A stretch of DNA of 34,591 bases, from assembly GCA_030609245.1 (NCBI GenBank), contig JAUWCP010000002.1, forward strand, positions 1-34,591. The letters run 5' to 3'. Shown piece after piece: positions 24,105-33,616 of the stretch (positions within the stretch are counted from its first letter, which is position 1; each line of letters opens with the position of its first letter). Source of the DNA: Hyphomicrobium sp. GTDB taxonomy: Bacteria; Pseudomonadota; Alphaproteobacteria; Rhizobiales; Hyphomicrobiaceae. Under the pieces are notes generated by a model. That model saw only the letters and a program-made list of their open reading frames with translations. It searched no databases and was not told the DNA's origin. Both the position numbers and the translations under genes were made by a program.

Positions 24105-24524
24105 ATGAAGTCCTATCGCAAAGAGCTGTGGTTTGAGATCCAAACGCGCCGGGCCTTCGTAAATATCACGCCCGACGTTGAAACCTGCTTGCGCGAAAGC
24201 GGCGTTGAGGAAGGACTGGTCCTGGTCAATGCCATGCACATCACCGCTTCCGTCTTCATAAACGACGATGAGCGCGGCCTGCATCACGACTACGAGGTCT
24301 GGCTGGAGAGCCTTGCCCCCCATGAGCCTGTGAGCCACTACCACCACAATCGCACGGGTGAGGACAATGCTGATGCGCACCTGAAGCGTCAGGTCATGGG
24401 CCGGGAGGTCGTTGTCGCCATTACGCAGGGCAAGCTCGACTTCGGTCCCTGGGAACAGATCTTCTATGGTGAGTTCGACGGGCGCCGCAGAAAGCGCGTA
24501 CTCGTCAAGATCATTGGCGAGTAG
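24105..24524 (+). CDS. YjbQ family protein (secondary thiamine-phosphate synthase type, UPF0047)
   Basis: 139 aa, the normal size. '[23 protein letters not shown]', cited here only as a family region, and '[20 protein letters not shown]' match the conserved blocks of UPF0047/YjbQ. Members can show weak thiamine-phosphate synthase activity, but their main role is not known. No frame break. It lies between the dehydrogenase and MAPEG genes on the same strand. The His-rich middle ('[21 protein letters not shown]') is normal for the family and probably binds metal. Confidence 0.9.
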   Translation: MKSYRKELWFEIQTRRAFVNITPDVETCLRESGVEEGLVLVNAMHITASVFINDDERGLHHDYEVWLESLAPHEPVSHYHHNRTGEDNADAHLKRQVMGREVVVAITQGKLDFGPWEQIFYGEFDGRRRKRVLVKIIGE

Positions 24525-24572
24525 GATGGCAGGTCCCTACAAGGCGTTCATCCCTAATAAAAGGAGGGAAGC

Positions 24573-24968
24573 ATGGCCAGAACTGCCTTCTATGCCGCGC
24601 TGCTCGTGCTTTTCATAGTGTTCTTGAGCTTTCGCGTTATTGGCTGGCGCCGCTTGAAGAGTGTTGAGCTTGGTCACGGTGAGGATAGCGAGCTTTTGCG
24701 ACGCATGCGGGTGCACGCGAACTTCGCTGAATATGTCCCCTTCACGCTGCTGCTGATGGCGATTGGCGAAAGCATGACGGCACCCCGCCCTCTCATTCAC
24801 GTTGTCGGCCTCACATTAATCGCGGGCCGGCTCATGCACGCCTATGGCCTTTCGCAGACCCCGCACATCTTGCGATTCCGGGTTGGGGGGATCATTCTTA
24901 CATTCACAGCGCTCGCTCTCTCCGCCATCATTTGTCTATCGCTATCGCTGCCGTTTCTGGTTGCTTAG
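24573..24968 (+). CDS. MAPEG family membrane protein (YecN-like)
   Basis: 131 aa with about four hydrophobic segments (near 5-24, 50-68, 76-92, 105-130). 'RRMRVHANFAEYVPFTLLLM' and 'GRLMHAYGLS' are the MAPEG glutathione-binding and helix motifs. MAPEG proteins are membrane-associated proteins of eicosanoid and glutathione metabolism; the role of bacterial members is mostly unknown. AAGGAGGG lies just before the ATG. Its stop overlaps the stop of the convergent Lrp gene by three bases. Confidence 0.88.
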   Translation: MARTAFYAALLVLFIVFLSFRVIGWRRLKSVELGHGEDSELLRRMRVHANFAEYVPFTLLLMAIGESMTAPRPLIHVVGLTLIAGRLMHAYGLSQTPHILRFRVGGIILTFTALALSAIICLSLSLPFLVA

Positions 24969-25459
24969 GCTTTGGCCGGACGCCCTTCAGTGCCGGCACG
25001 TGCGAACTCCAGCGGCAGGGCAGTCGTGTATTTGATCTGCTCCATAGCGAAGGCAGACGAGACCTTCGCAACCTCGATGCGCGCAATGAGCTTCTTATAG
25101 AAAACATCGTATGCGGCGATGTCGGGCACCACCACGCGCAGCATATAATCGATCTCACCCGACATTCGATAAAACTCGACGACTTCGGGAAAGTCGGTGA
25201 CTGCGCCGTGAAACCGTTCCAGCCAAGCATGGCTGTGTTGATCGGTCTTGATCGAAACGATGACCGTAACGCCGGCGTTCACCTTCAGCGGATCGAGGAT
25301 CGCCGCGCGGCGCTCAATCACACCGGCCTCCTCCAGCTTCTGAATGCGCCGCCAGCATGGTGTCGTGGATAGGCCAACCTCCTTGCCAATTTCGGCGACG
25401 GGACGGGTGCAGTCTTCCTGCAAAATACTCAGGATCTTGATGTCCATTTCATCGAGCAT
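24965..25459 (-). CDS. Lrp/AsnC family transcriptional regulator
   Basis: 164 aa. The N-terminal winged helix-turn-helix (about 1-60, 'DIKILSILQEDCTRPVAEIGKEVGLSTTPCWRRIQKLEEAGVI' region) and C-terminal RAM effector domain (about 70-150, with 'EFYRMSGEIDYMLRVVVPDIAAYDVFYKKL') are complete. Such proteins bind DNA as octamers or dimers and sense amino acids; the effector here is unknown. The 98-base gap to the upstream glycosylase gene holds TTGACT with a possible TTTACT 18 bases on. No linked amino-acid transporter or enzyme suggests the target. Confidence 0.92.
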   Translation of the reverse strand: MLDEMDIKILSILQEDCTRPVAEIGKEVGLSTTPCWRRIQKLEEAGVIERRAAILDPLKVNAGVTVIVSIKTDQHSHAWLERFHGAVTDFPEVVEFYRMSGEIDYMLRVVVPDIAAYDVFYKKLIARIEVAKVSSAFAMEQIKYTTALPLEFARAGTEGRPAKA

Positions 25460-25557
25460 CGTGTATCTCTATTTGGAAAACTGTTTCGTAATGACCGAAT
25501 AATAGGAGTAAACGTTGCCCATAGGCCTGCAGTCAAGCCCAATATGGGTAAATTTTT

Positions 25558-26202
25558 CTAGTGCGCGTGACGAGATCCATGCGCCGGTCCAAGCATGTGC
25601 TGCACATGACGGCGCAGGCACGGCAACAGCTCCGCCTCAAACCAAGGATGCGCCTTGAGCCAGCCGTTGTTGCGCCAAGAAGGATGCGGCAGCGGGAGAA
25701 TGCGGCACGGTCCAGGTCGATCGCATATCTCACGCCATGCACGCACGGTTTCCGTTACACTTGAGCCGGCAGACGCCCCGAGATGCCATCGCTGCGCGTA
25801 GCCGCCAATGAGCAGCATCAATTCAATTTGCGGCAGCTGATCGAACAGCCGCGATCGCCAACGCCGCGCGCACTCAGGCCGCGGCGGCAGATCGCCACCG
25901 TTCGTGTCCTGACCGGGATAGCAGAAACCCATGGGGATGATCGCCACCCGGCCAACGTCATAGAACTCGTCGTCCGTGACGCCCATCCAGGCGCGCAACC
26001 GCTCACCAGATGGATCGGTGAATGGCACTCCAGAAGCATGTACCCGCGTTCCAGGGGCCTGACCTACGACCGCGATCCGCGCGGTCTTGCTCACCCGAAG
26101 GACAGGCCGCGGTGCGTGCGGCAACGGCTCGCGGTCGGGCTCTTCAACGCAGACCCGGCAAGCGCGAACTTCGGCAAGAAGACTGTCGAGGCTTGAGGCC
26201 AT
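25558..26202 (-). CDS. Uracil-DNA glycosylase family protein
   Basis: 214 aa. 'VGQAPGTRVHASGVPFTDPSGERL' contains the water-activating and uracil-binding first motif of the superfamily (GQAPG, like GEAPG of family 4/5 enzymes), and 'LPLPHPSWRNNGWL' is the second, DNA-penetrating motif. 'CRVC' (C15, C18) with later Cys ('GFCYPG', 'PECARR') may hold an Fe-S cluster as in family 4 enzymes. It is probably a base-excision repair enzyme; substrate range is not clear. Ten bases after the MBL hydrolase gene, likely the same transcript. Confidence 0.85.
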   Translation of the reverse strand: MASSLDSLLAEVRACRVCVEEPDREPLPHAPRPVLRVSKTARIAVVGQAPGTRVHASGVPFTDPSGERLRAWMGVTDDEFYDVGRVAIIPMGFCYPGQDTNGGDLPPRPECARRWRSRLFDQLPQIELMLLIGGYAQRWHLGASAGSSVTETVRAWREICDRPGPCRILPLPHPSWRNNGWLKAHPWFEAELLPCLRRHVQHMLGPAHGSRHAH

Positions 26203-26212
26203 AGCTCATCAC

Positions 26213-26956
26213 TTAGACGTCAATAATCATGCCATCTTCGGCAACGAGAACACGCGGATCGCGAACCTCGCTACACTTTGCCAGCATCTCTGTGCCCATG
26301 TGTGTCAGCATTACGCGTTTGGCGCCAAGCTGATCGAGATGCTTTTCGATCTCGCGCCACGTCATATGATAGCCCCTCGGCTCGTTGAAACCGAAACACT
26401 CTGCGATAAACAGGTCGGCGCCATTAGCGGCTGTGATGAGGCTTTCCACCCACTCGGTATCGCCGGAAAAGCTCACGATCTTACCGCCTGTTTCAATGCG
26501 CAAAGCATAGGGTGGCGCCCCTGATGGATGGCGGACCTCGTAAGGCGTAACGCGAACGGGACCGACTTCGATTGACTCGCCTTGCGTGTATTCGATGAAG
26601 CGCAACTCGAAGCGGCGCTCGACTTTGGCCGAACCGGGAAAAAGCGCTTCTGCCGCCGTGACAACCCGCTCCTCGATGCCGGCCGGTCCCGTAATTGTGA
26701 GCGGCCGCGTTCGTCGCGTCACGTGATGCGAATGGATCATCCACCACACCAGCCCTGAAAAGTGGTCGCCGTGAAGGTGCGAGATAAATATTGAGGAGAC
26801 GCGCTGAGGATCCAGTCCCAAGCGCTGCATACCGATGAGGCTGGTCGCGCCACAATCGATGAGGAACTCCTCGCCAGCCATAGCGACATGGAAACAGGTT
26901 TGCAGTCGCCCGCCGGAGCCGAACGCGTCGCCTGACCCGACGACAGTAAGCTTCAT
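26213..26956 (-). CDS. MBL-fold metallo-hydrolase (RNase Z/AtsA-like group)
   Basis: 247 aa from ATG 26956 (MKLTVVGSGDAFGSGG), with GAGGC upstream; the track start at 26980 adds eight residues. The 'SHLHGDHFSGL' metal motif, 'FSGDTEW' and the terminal 'MLTHMG' give a two-zinc centre. 'GSGDAFGSGGRLQTCF' with 'LIDCGAT' is the pattern of the ribonuclease-Z-like branch. It lacks a long insertion typical of true tRNase Z, so the substrate is unknown. It forms a probable two-gene unit with the glycosylase gene. Confidence 0.88.
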   Translation of the reverse strand: MKLTVVGSGDAFGSGGRLQTCFHVAMAGEEFLIDCGATSLIGMQRLGLDPQRVSSIFISHLHGDHFSGLVWWMIHSHHVTRRTRPLTITGPAGIEERVVTAAEALFPGSAKVERRFELRFIEYTQGESIEVGPVRVTPYEVRHPSGAPPYALRIETGGKIVSFSGDTEWVESLITAANGADLFIAECFGFNEPRGYHMTWREIEKHLDQLGAKRVMLTHMGTEMLAKCSEVRDPRVLVAEDGMIIDV

Positions 26957-27048
26957 GGCTGCCTCATGATCTGCCTTCACACCTCAGTTTTCCGCCCTTC
27001 TTGGCGGGGCGGCAATTCTAAAACTTGCCTGAATGTTCTTATCCCTCT

Positions 27049-27660
27049 TTACGCCTTGGCACTCCGTCGGACAGAAACCTCGTCGTGCCAGCGCGCGACA
27101 TTGGCATGCCCGTCCCGCCACTCCAAGTGCGCCGGCTTCATGAAGTCGATTGCGACAAGGGCAGTGATATCGGCGATCGAATAATCTTCGCCGGCGATAT
27201 AGTGATGCCGGGCCAGAACTTCATCCAGCAGCCCGAACATCCAATGCACCTTCGGTTTGTTTGCTTCACCCCAGGGTGCCACTTGTGGTGATTCAAGGTG
27301 CGCCATTTTCGGGTTCAAATGGCGGAAGACATGCGCAACCGCAGCGAAGAGCCCCTGCTCTACGCGACGGTTCCACATTTCGACGTTTGCCCTGCCGGCC
27401 GCGCCGCGCCCGAGAAGCGCCGGCTCTGGGTGCAACTCCTCAAAGTAGCGGCAAATAGCGACCGACTCCGCGATTGCCGTACCGTCATCGAGGAGCAATA
27501 CCGGCACGCGCTGCATAGGATTGATGGCCGTGAATTCCGGGGTCTTCAGGTCGCCCGCCATGAGATCGATCCCCTCGAAGGGTATTTCGATCCCCTTCTC
27601 CGTGAGAAAGATACGAACACGACGGGGATTAGGTGCCTTGCGCGTCCCGATGATCCGCAT
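27049..27660 (-). CDS. Glutathione S-transferase family protein
   Basis: 203 aa from ATG 27660 (MRIIGTRKAPNPRRVRIFL). The N-terminal thioredoxin-like domain has 'NPRRVRIFLTEKGI' and the glutathione-contact 'VPVLLLDDGTAIAESVAI' (VP with cis-Pro and the ES pair); the C-terminal helical domain contains 'YSIADITALVAIDF', the N-capping box typical of GSTs. No catalytic Tyr/Cys at the expected first helix is obvious (the site reads 'RKAPNPRR'), so the enzyme may use Ser/Thr or be of another type. The track start at 27732 adds an unlikely 24 residues. Confidence 0.9.
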   Translation of the reverse strand: MRIIGTRKAPNPRRVRIFLTEKGIEIPFEGIDLMAGDLKTPEFTAINPMQRVPVLLLDDGTAIAESVAICRYFEELHPEPALLGRGAAGRANVEMWNRRVEQGLFAAVAHVFRHLNPKMAHLESPQVAPWGEANKPKVHWMFGLLDEVLARHHYIAGEDYSIADITALVAIDFMKPAHLEWRDGHANVARWHDEVSVRRSAKA

Positions 27661-27813
27661 CGGATGAGTATTACTCGCCGCTAAAGGGACTCGATTTTGA
27701 GTGAGCGTAACCGTCGGGAAAGCAACCCACAATGCGTGTTGAGGTCGTTGAGGTTGTCAACGCCATCGCCCAAGGCAATTTGGGTTGCATCAGCTCCGTC
27801 CCGCCAGAAAACG

Positions 27814-27828
27814 TTAATAAGCACTTAG
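27814..27828. promoter_or_regulatory. CtrA-like site upstream of the sensor kinase gene
   Basis: TTAA, seven bases, TTAG: one mismatch from the CtrA consensus TTAA-N7-TTAA. It lies 87 bases before the kinase ATG. GANTC sites at 27688-27692, 27834-27838 and 27895-27899 in the same 254-bp gap are possible CcrM methylation sites. Such a site can arise by chance, so the call is tentative. Confidence 0.4.
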
Positions 27829-27914
27829 TTAGGGATTCCGGCACAGATTGAGTTCGAAGTCTGGTCACGCCGACAGCGCGGCCGGTCCTTCGGGGATTCG
27901 GTACGGCAGCTAAT

Positions 27915-29531
<1,617 letters not shown>

Positions 29532-29636
29532 GCCTTCCGGCCTACGCGTTGTTTTGGCGTCAGGCGAACGCTACATATTCCCCATAACTGAGTGCCGAAT
29601 TCCATCGGCGCATCACACGGGAGAGCGAAGCGCTCG

Positions 29637-29807
29637 ATGGAAACGCCCTGCGTCAACATTTGCGACATCGATCGCGAGTCCGGATTGTGCATGGGCTGCG
29701 GGCGCACCATTGACGAGATCGCCCACTGGGCAACTATGACGAGTAGGGAGCGGCAGCGGATCATGAATGTGCTCACCGCACGAAAAACAATTATCTTGAA
29801 GGGCTAG
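29637..29807 (+). CDS. DUF1289 small Cys-rich protein
   Basis: 56 aa from ATG 29637 ([22 protein letters not shown]). Four Cys in the pattern C-x3-C-x8-C-x2-C suggest a zinc or Fe-S site; '[20 protein letters not shown]' completes the DUF1289 signature. The track start at 29592 adds 15 unlikely residues. Its stop is four bases before the next ATG, so it is probably translated together with the first aspartic protease. Function unknown. Confidence 0.88.
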   Translation: METPCVNICDIDRESGLCMGCGRTIDEIAHWATMTSRERQRIMNVLTARKTIILKG

Positions 29808-29811
29808 GTAG

Positions 29812-30519
29812 ATGATCACGTGGCTTATTGTGGCATTTCTCGTTCTTGCGGCTGCGTTCTTTCTGCTGCGCGGCGATACCATGCTGTTCTCAGAGGTCGG
29901 CGCGTTTGAGACCATTTTTCTCGGCGCCGCCGTCGTGATGATTGCCGTATATGTCGTGGTGCTCGTCAGCGGTGAGCGCACGCGTCCCTTGCAGGCCATG
30001 CGTAATCTTGCTGTGTGGGGCGCGCTGGCGCTCCTGCTGATCGCTCTTTACAGCTATCGCGAGGATATATCGGGCATCGCTCACCGCGTCGCGGGCGAGC
30101 TTGCCCCGCCCGGGTATTCGCTGACCGTGCGCAGCGAACAAGGAGGTGAGCATGCCGTACGTGTGCGCCGCCGCCTCGATGGCCATTTTGCCGTTCGAGG
30201 TGCAATAAACGGCCAACCCATGACGCTCCTCGTCGACACAGGTGCCTCGACCGTCGTGCTTAAACCTGCAGACGCCGCCAGAGCGGGGATTGATACGAGA
30301 AGCCTCGTCTATACAGCAGCTGTGCAAACCGCCAACGGGACCGCCTATGCCGCGCCTGTGCGCCTGCGCTCGATCACTATTGGGCCCATAGAGTTGCGCG
30401 ACGTCGAAGCGCTCGTGGCCAAGCCGGGAAGTATCAACGAAAACTTACTTGGTATGAGTTTTTTAAGGCGTTTGCGTTCGTATGAGTTCTCGAAGGATTT
30501 CCTGACGCTCAGGAGCTAG
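29812..30519 (+). CDS. Retropepsin-like membrane aspartic protease (TIGR02281 type), copy 1
   Basis: 235 aa. Three N-terminal membrane helices (about 2-20, 33-54, 63-81), then a periplasm-facing retropepsin-like domain with catalytic 'LLVDTGASTVVL' (Asp142), 'AVQTANGTAYAAPVRL' and the closing 'LLGMSFLRRL'. A single DTGA half per chain means it should work as a dimer. The family includes Caulobacter PerP and the rickettsial protease APRc. It is co-transcribed with DUF1289 and followed by a paralog. Confidence 0.88.
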   Translation: MITWLIVAFLVLAAAFFLLRGDTMLFSEVGAFETIFLGAAVVMIAVYVVVLVSGERTRPLQAMRNLAVWGALALLLIALYSYREDISGIAHRVAGELAPPGYSLTVRSEQGGEHAVRVRRRLDGHFAVRGAINGQPMTLLVDTGASTVVLKPADAARAGIDTRSLVYTAAVQTANGTAYAAPVRLRSITIGPIELRDVEALVAKPGSINENLLGMSFLRRLRSYEFSKDFLTLRS

Positions 30520-30564
30520 TAGCCGGCACTCAGGCCCAGAGCGCACATATCACGGGATCATTTC

Positions 30565-31134
30565 ATGGGGCTGTCATCAGGAACGAGGCATCTGCTTCGC
30601 GAAACCGTCAGTTGGACCGTTATCGCCGTTGTAGCTGCCGTGGCGCTCACGCATTTCGAAGAAATAAAAACAGGCATAGTGGGGACACTCGGCAAGTTCC
30701 GGTCAGCAGACGTTGCCGCAGCGCCCCAAGCCAAGGCGAATATTCCCCGCGCACGCCGTTCCGGTTCGGTCGTAGAAATCTCCGCCACGCGCAATGGTCA
30801 TTTTTTCACCGAAGTTGAGATTGACGGCCATCCCATAACGATCATGGTCGATACCGGTGCGACCATGGTGGCATTGAGCTACGAGGATGCCGAGCGTGCC
30901 GGCATCTTTCTCAATCCGGGCGATTTCACTCACTCCGTCAGCACCGCCAACGGCCGGGCACGCGTTGCTCCCGTGATGCTCAACAGCGTCAGTATTGGCG
31001 ACATCATAGTGCGCGATGTGCGCGCCGCCGTCTCCGAGCCCGGGCGTCTTAGAACCTCCCTGCTCGGCATGAGCTTTTTGGGCCGTTTATCACGTTTCAA
31101 CATGCGACCAGGGCTCCTCGTGCTTCAGGATTAA
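30565..31134 (+). CDS. Retropepsin-like membrane aspartic protease (TIGR02281 type), copy 2
   Basis: 189 aa. One N-terminal anchor (about 14-30), a linker rich in Ala/Pro/Arg, then a retropepsin-like domain with 'IMVDTGATMVALSY' (catalytic Asp96), 'SVSTANGRARVAPVML' and 'LLGMSFLGRLSRF'. It is a clear paralog of the preceding protein in the catalytic domain but has one anchor instead of three, so the pair arose by duplication followed by change of the membrane part. A 45-base gap separates them. Copies may form homo- or heterodimers. Confidence 0.88.
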   Translation: MGLSSGTRHLLRETVSWTVIAVVAAVALTHFEEIKTGIVGTLGKFRSADVAAAPQAKANIPRARRSGSVVEISATRNGHFFTEVEIDGHPITIMVDTGATMVALSYEDAERAGIFLNPGDFTHSVSTANGRARVAPVMLNSVSIGDIIVRDVRAAVSEPGRLRTSLLGMSFLGRLSRFNMRPGLLVLQD

Positions 31135-31246
31135 GTCGGGCTATTTTCGTTCCCCCTCCTTTCCCTTTCAGGCTCCGCGGCATCGACTTAAGGGTGCCAG
31201 GCGGGTACACCTGCGCGTCACTGCACCGTTCCTAGAGGATCAAGTC

Positions 31247-32752
31247 ATGCTGCCGCCGCCAAGGGCCGATCTGAAGCCGAACACTGCTGAATTTGAGCGC
31301 ACAGCGTTTATTAAGCCGACCGGTTTTCGCGAGTACGACGCACGCTGGCTGTTCCCCGACGAAATCAACCTCATGGGATTGAATGCCGTGGGCCTCGGGC
31401 TCGCAACGCTATTTGCGAAGCGCGGTGTTCCCAAGCGCATCGTCGTTGGCCACGACTACCGCTGGTACTCGGGCAGCGTGAAGCAGGCGTTGATGATGGG
31501 GCTCCTGGCTGGCGGCGCTGAAGTCTATGACATCGGCTTAGCGCTTTCGCCCATGGCCTATTTCGCGCAATTCGATCTCGACGTCGAAGGGGTCGCCATG
31601 GTCACCGCCAGTCACAACGAAAACGGCTGGACCGGCATCAAGATGGGGCTTGCTCGACCGCTGACCTTTGGTCCCGATGAGATGTTGGACCTGAAGGACA
31701 TCGTGCTCGGCGGCAAATACGAGACCGCGCCGGGTGGAAAATACACCTTCGTTCCCGACATGGCCGATCGCTATATTAAGGAGCTAACGGATCGCCCAAA
31801 GCTCAAGCGCAGCTTGAAAGTCGTTGCCGCCTGCGGAAACGGAACGGCGGGCGCTTTCGCGCCGAAGGTGCTTCAAGCCGTCGGCTGTGAAGTGGTACCG
31901 CTCCATGCAGAGCTCGATCACAGTTTCCCGCATTACAATCCCAACCCTGAAGACCTGGCCATGCTCCACGACGTTTCAGCGAAGGTGCTCGAAGTTGGCG
32001 CCGACGTCGGCCTGGCCTTTGACGGCGATGGCGACCGCTGCGGGGTGGTCGATAACGAAGGCGAAGAGATTTTTTCCGACAAGGTCGGCGTCATGCTGGC
32101 TCGCGATATCTCCGCCTCGCACAAAGGTGCGAAGTTTGTTGCTGACGTGAAGTCCACGGGGCTCTTCCTGACCGACCCCGTACTCCAGGCCAACGGCGCG
32201 ACGACGACCTATTGGAAGACGGGCCACTCCTATATCAAACGCTACAGTCACGAGACGAAGGCGCTCGTCGGCTTTGAGAAATCCGGCCACTTCTTCTTCA
32301 ATCCACCTCTCGGGCGCGGCTACGATGACGGCATCGTCGCCGCCCTTGCCGTGTGCGACATGCTCGACCACAACCCCGGAAAGACGATGGCGGACTTGAA
32401 GAACGCGCTGCCCAAGACGTGGCAGTCCCCCACCATGTCACCCCACTGCGCGGACGAGGAGAAGTATGGCGTCGTCGACCAGGTGGTGGAGCACTACAAG
32501 AAGCTCGCCGCAGACGGTGCGCAGATTGCGGGCCAGAAAATCCGCGAACTCATCACTGTCAATGGTGTCCGCATCGTGCTGGAAGATGGAACGTGGGGAC
32601 TGGTACGCGCCTCGTCCAATAAGCCCGAGCTTGTCGTCGTCGTCGAAAGTCCGACGTCGGAATCCAACATGAAGGCGATCTTTGCCGACATTGATGCAGA
32701 GCTTTCAAAGTTCGGCGAGGTCGGCGAATATAATCAGAAGCTCGCCATATGA
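31247..32752 (+). CDS. Phosphomannomutase/phosphoglucomutase
   Basis: 501 aa alpha-D-phosphohexomutase. 'VTASHNENGWTGIKMG' carries the phosphoserine (Ser122), 'AFDGDGDRCGVVDNEG' (DGDGDR 259-264) the Mg site, and 'GFEKSGHFFFNPPLG' the sugar-binding loop, here FEKSGH rather than the usual GEMSGH. It interconverts hexose 6- and 1-phosphates for polysaccharide or lipopolysaccharide precursors. GAGGA precedes the ATG. The 112-base gap upstream has no clear terminator. The variant sugar loop is common in a branch of AlgC-like enzymes; substrate preference is uncertain. Confidence 0.93.
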   Translation: MLPPPRADLKPNTAEFERTAFIKPTGFREYDARWLFPDEINLMGLNAVGLGLATLFAKRGVPKRIVVGHDYRWYSGSVKQALMMGLLAGGAEVYDIGLALSPMAYFAQFDLDVEGVAMVTASHNENGWTGIKMGLARPLTFGPDEMLDLKDIVLGGKYETAPGGKYTFVPDMADRYIKELTDRPKLKRSLKVVAACGNGTAGAFAPKVLQAVGCEVVPLHAELDHSFPHYNPNPEDLAMLHDVSAKVLEVGADVGLAFDGDGDRCGVVDNEGEEIFSDKVGVMLARDISASHKGAKFVADVKSTGLFLTDPVLQANGATTTYWKTGHSYIKRYSHETKALVGFEKSGHFFFNPPLGRGYDDGIVAALAVCDMLDHNPGKTMADLKNALPKTWQSPTMSPHCADEEKYGVVDQVVEHYKKLAADGAQIAGQKIRELITVNGVRIVLEDGTWGLVRASSNKPELVVVVESPTSESNMKAIFADIDAELSKFGEVGEYNQKLAI

Positions 32753-32772
32753 GGCGATCGCCCGCTCCCTCC

Positions 32773-33603
32773 TCACCCCAATAGATCGACAAAAAACCGT
32801 ACAGCAACGCAGGCTAGAAAGACGGCAAATGCCAATTCGAGCCGCCGCCGCGGAATGCTGTGCGCAACGCGAACGCCGAACGGCGCGGCAAAAACGCTCG
32901 CGGGAATGATGATCGCAGCGCCGATTAGGCTGACATAACCCAGCGAGAAGGGCGGAAGATTTTCGGCGCCCCAACCCACCCAAATGTAACCGAGCGCTCC
33001 TGGGATCGCAATTATCGGACCAATACCGCTCGCCGTGGCAACTGCCTGAAGAATGGGCCGGCCGTAGAGCGTGAGAAACGGCACGACGAACGTTGCGCCG
33101 CCGATGCTCATCAGCGTGGAGAGGCAACCGATCGACGATGAAACGATCTCCAACCAAGGCCGGCCAGGCAGACGATCGCCAAGCCGCCAGTCCTCCCGAC
33201 CTAGCGCCAGTTTGAGCGCAAACAGGCTTGCTGCGATCGCCCACACCCACTTCAGCGTGGTGCCACTTGAAACATTCGCGATCAGAATGCCGGCAACGAC
33301 ACCTGCAACAATCCAGGGCCCCATACGTACGAGGACCTGCGTGTCCACCGAGCCCTTGGCGCGATGACCAGCAAACGACCTGAGTGCAGTCGGAGCGATG
33401 ATGGCAAGCGTGGTGCCAAGCGTCAGGTGCATTTGGACCGAAGGATCAACGTGAAGAACGCCAAAGACTTCGTAGAGCACCGGGACGAGAACGCCGCCGC
33501 CACCAATGCCAAGGAGCCCGGCAAGAAAGCCCGCGACGATACCGGCCGCAATAAGTGCGACGACGACCGCGGCAAGCTCAGCCGGCGTCACCGCCAGTTC
33601 CAT
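32773..33603 (-). CDS. TSUP family transporter (TauE/SafE type sulfite exporter-like permease)
   Basis: 276 aa with about eight hydrophobic segments in two similar halves; 'LGIGGGGVLVPVLYEVFGV' in the first half and 'SIGGATFVVPFLTLYG' in the second are the repeated TauE/SafE motif. Family members export sulfite, sulfoacetate or other organosulfur anions; the substrate is not indicated here. GGGAG lies ten bases before the ATG and the gene follows dusA by 13 bases on the same strand, suggesting shared transcription. Its 3' end converges on the phosphohexomutase gene with a 20-base gap. Confidence 0.92.
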   Translation of the reverse strand: MELAVTPAELAAVVVALIAAGIVAGFLAGLLGIGGGGVLVPVLYEVFGVLHVDPSVQMHLTLGTTLAIIAPTALRSFAGHRAKGSVDTQVLVRMGPWIVAGVVAGILIANVSSGTTLKWVWAIAASLFALKLALGREDWRLGDRLPGRPWLEIVSSSIGCLSTLMSIGGATFVVPFLTLYGRPILQAVATASGIGPIIAIPGALGYIWVGWGAENLPPFSLGYVSLIGAAIIIPASVFAAPFGVRVAHSIPRRRLELAFAVFLACVAVRFFVDLLG

Positions 33604-33616
33604 CTCTCAGCGCTCC

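Noticed and set aside
27671-27868. Minus-strand ORF of 65 aa upstream of the GST gene
   Set aside because: Low-complexity Ser/Thr-rich translation without family likeness; it covers the probable regulatory region of the kinase gene.
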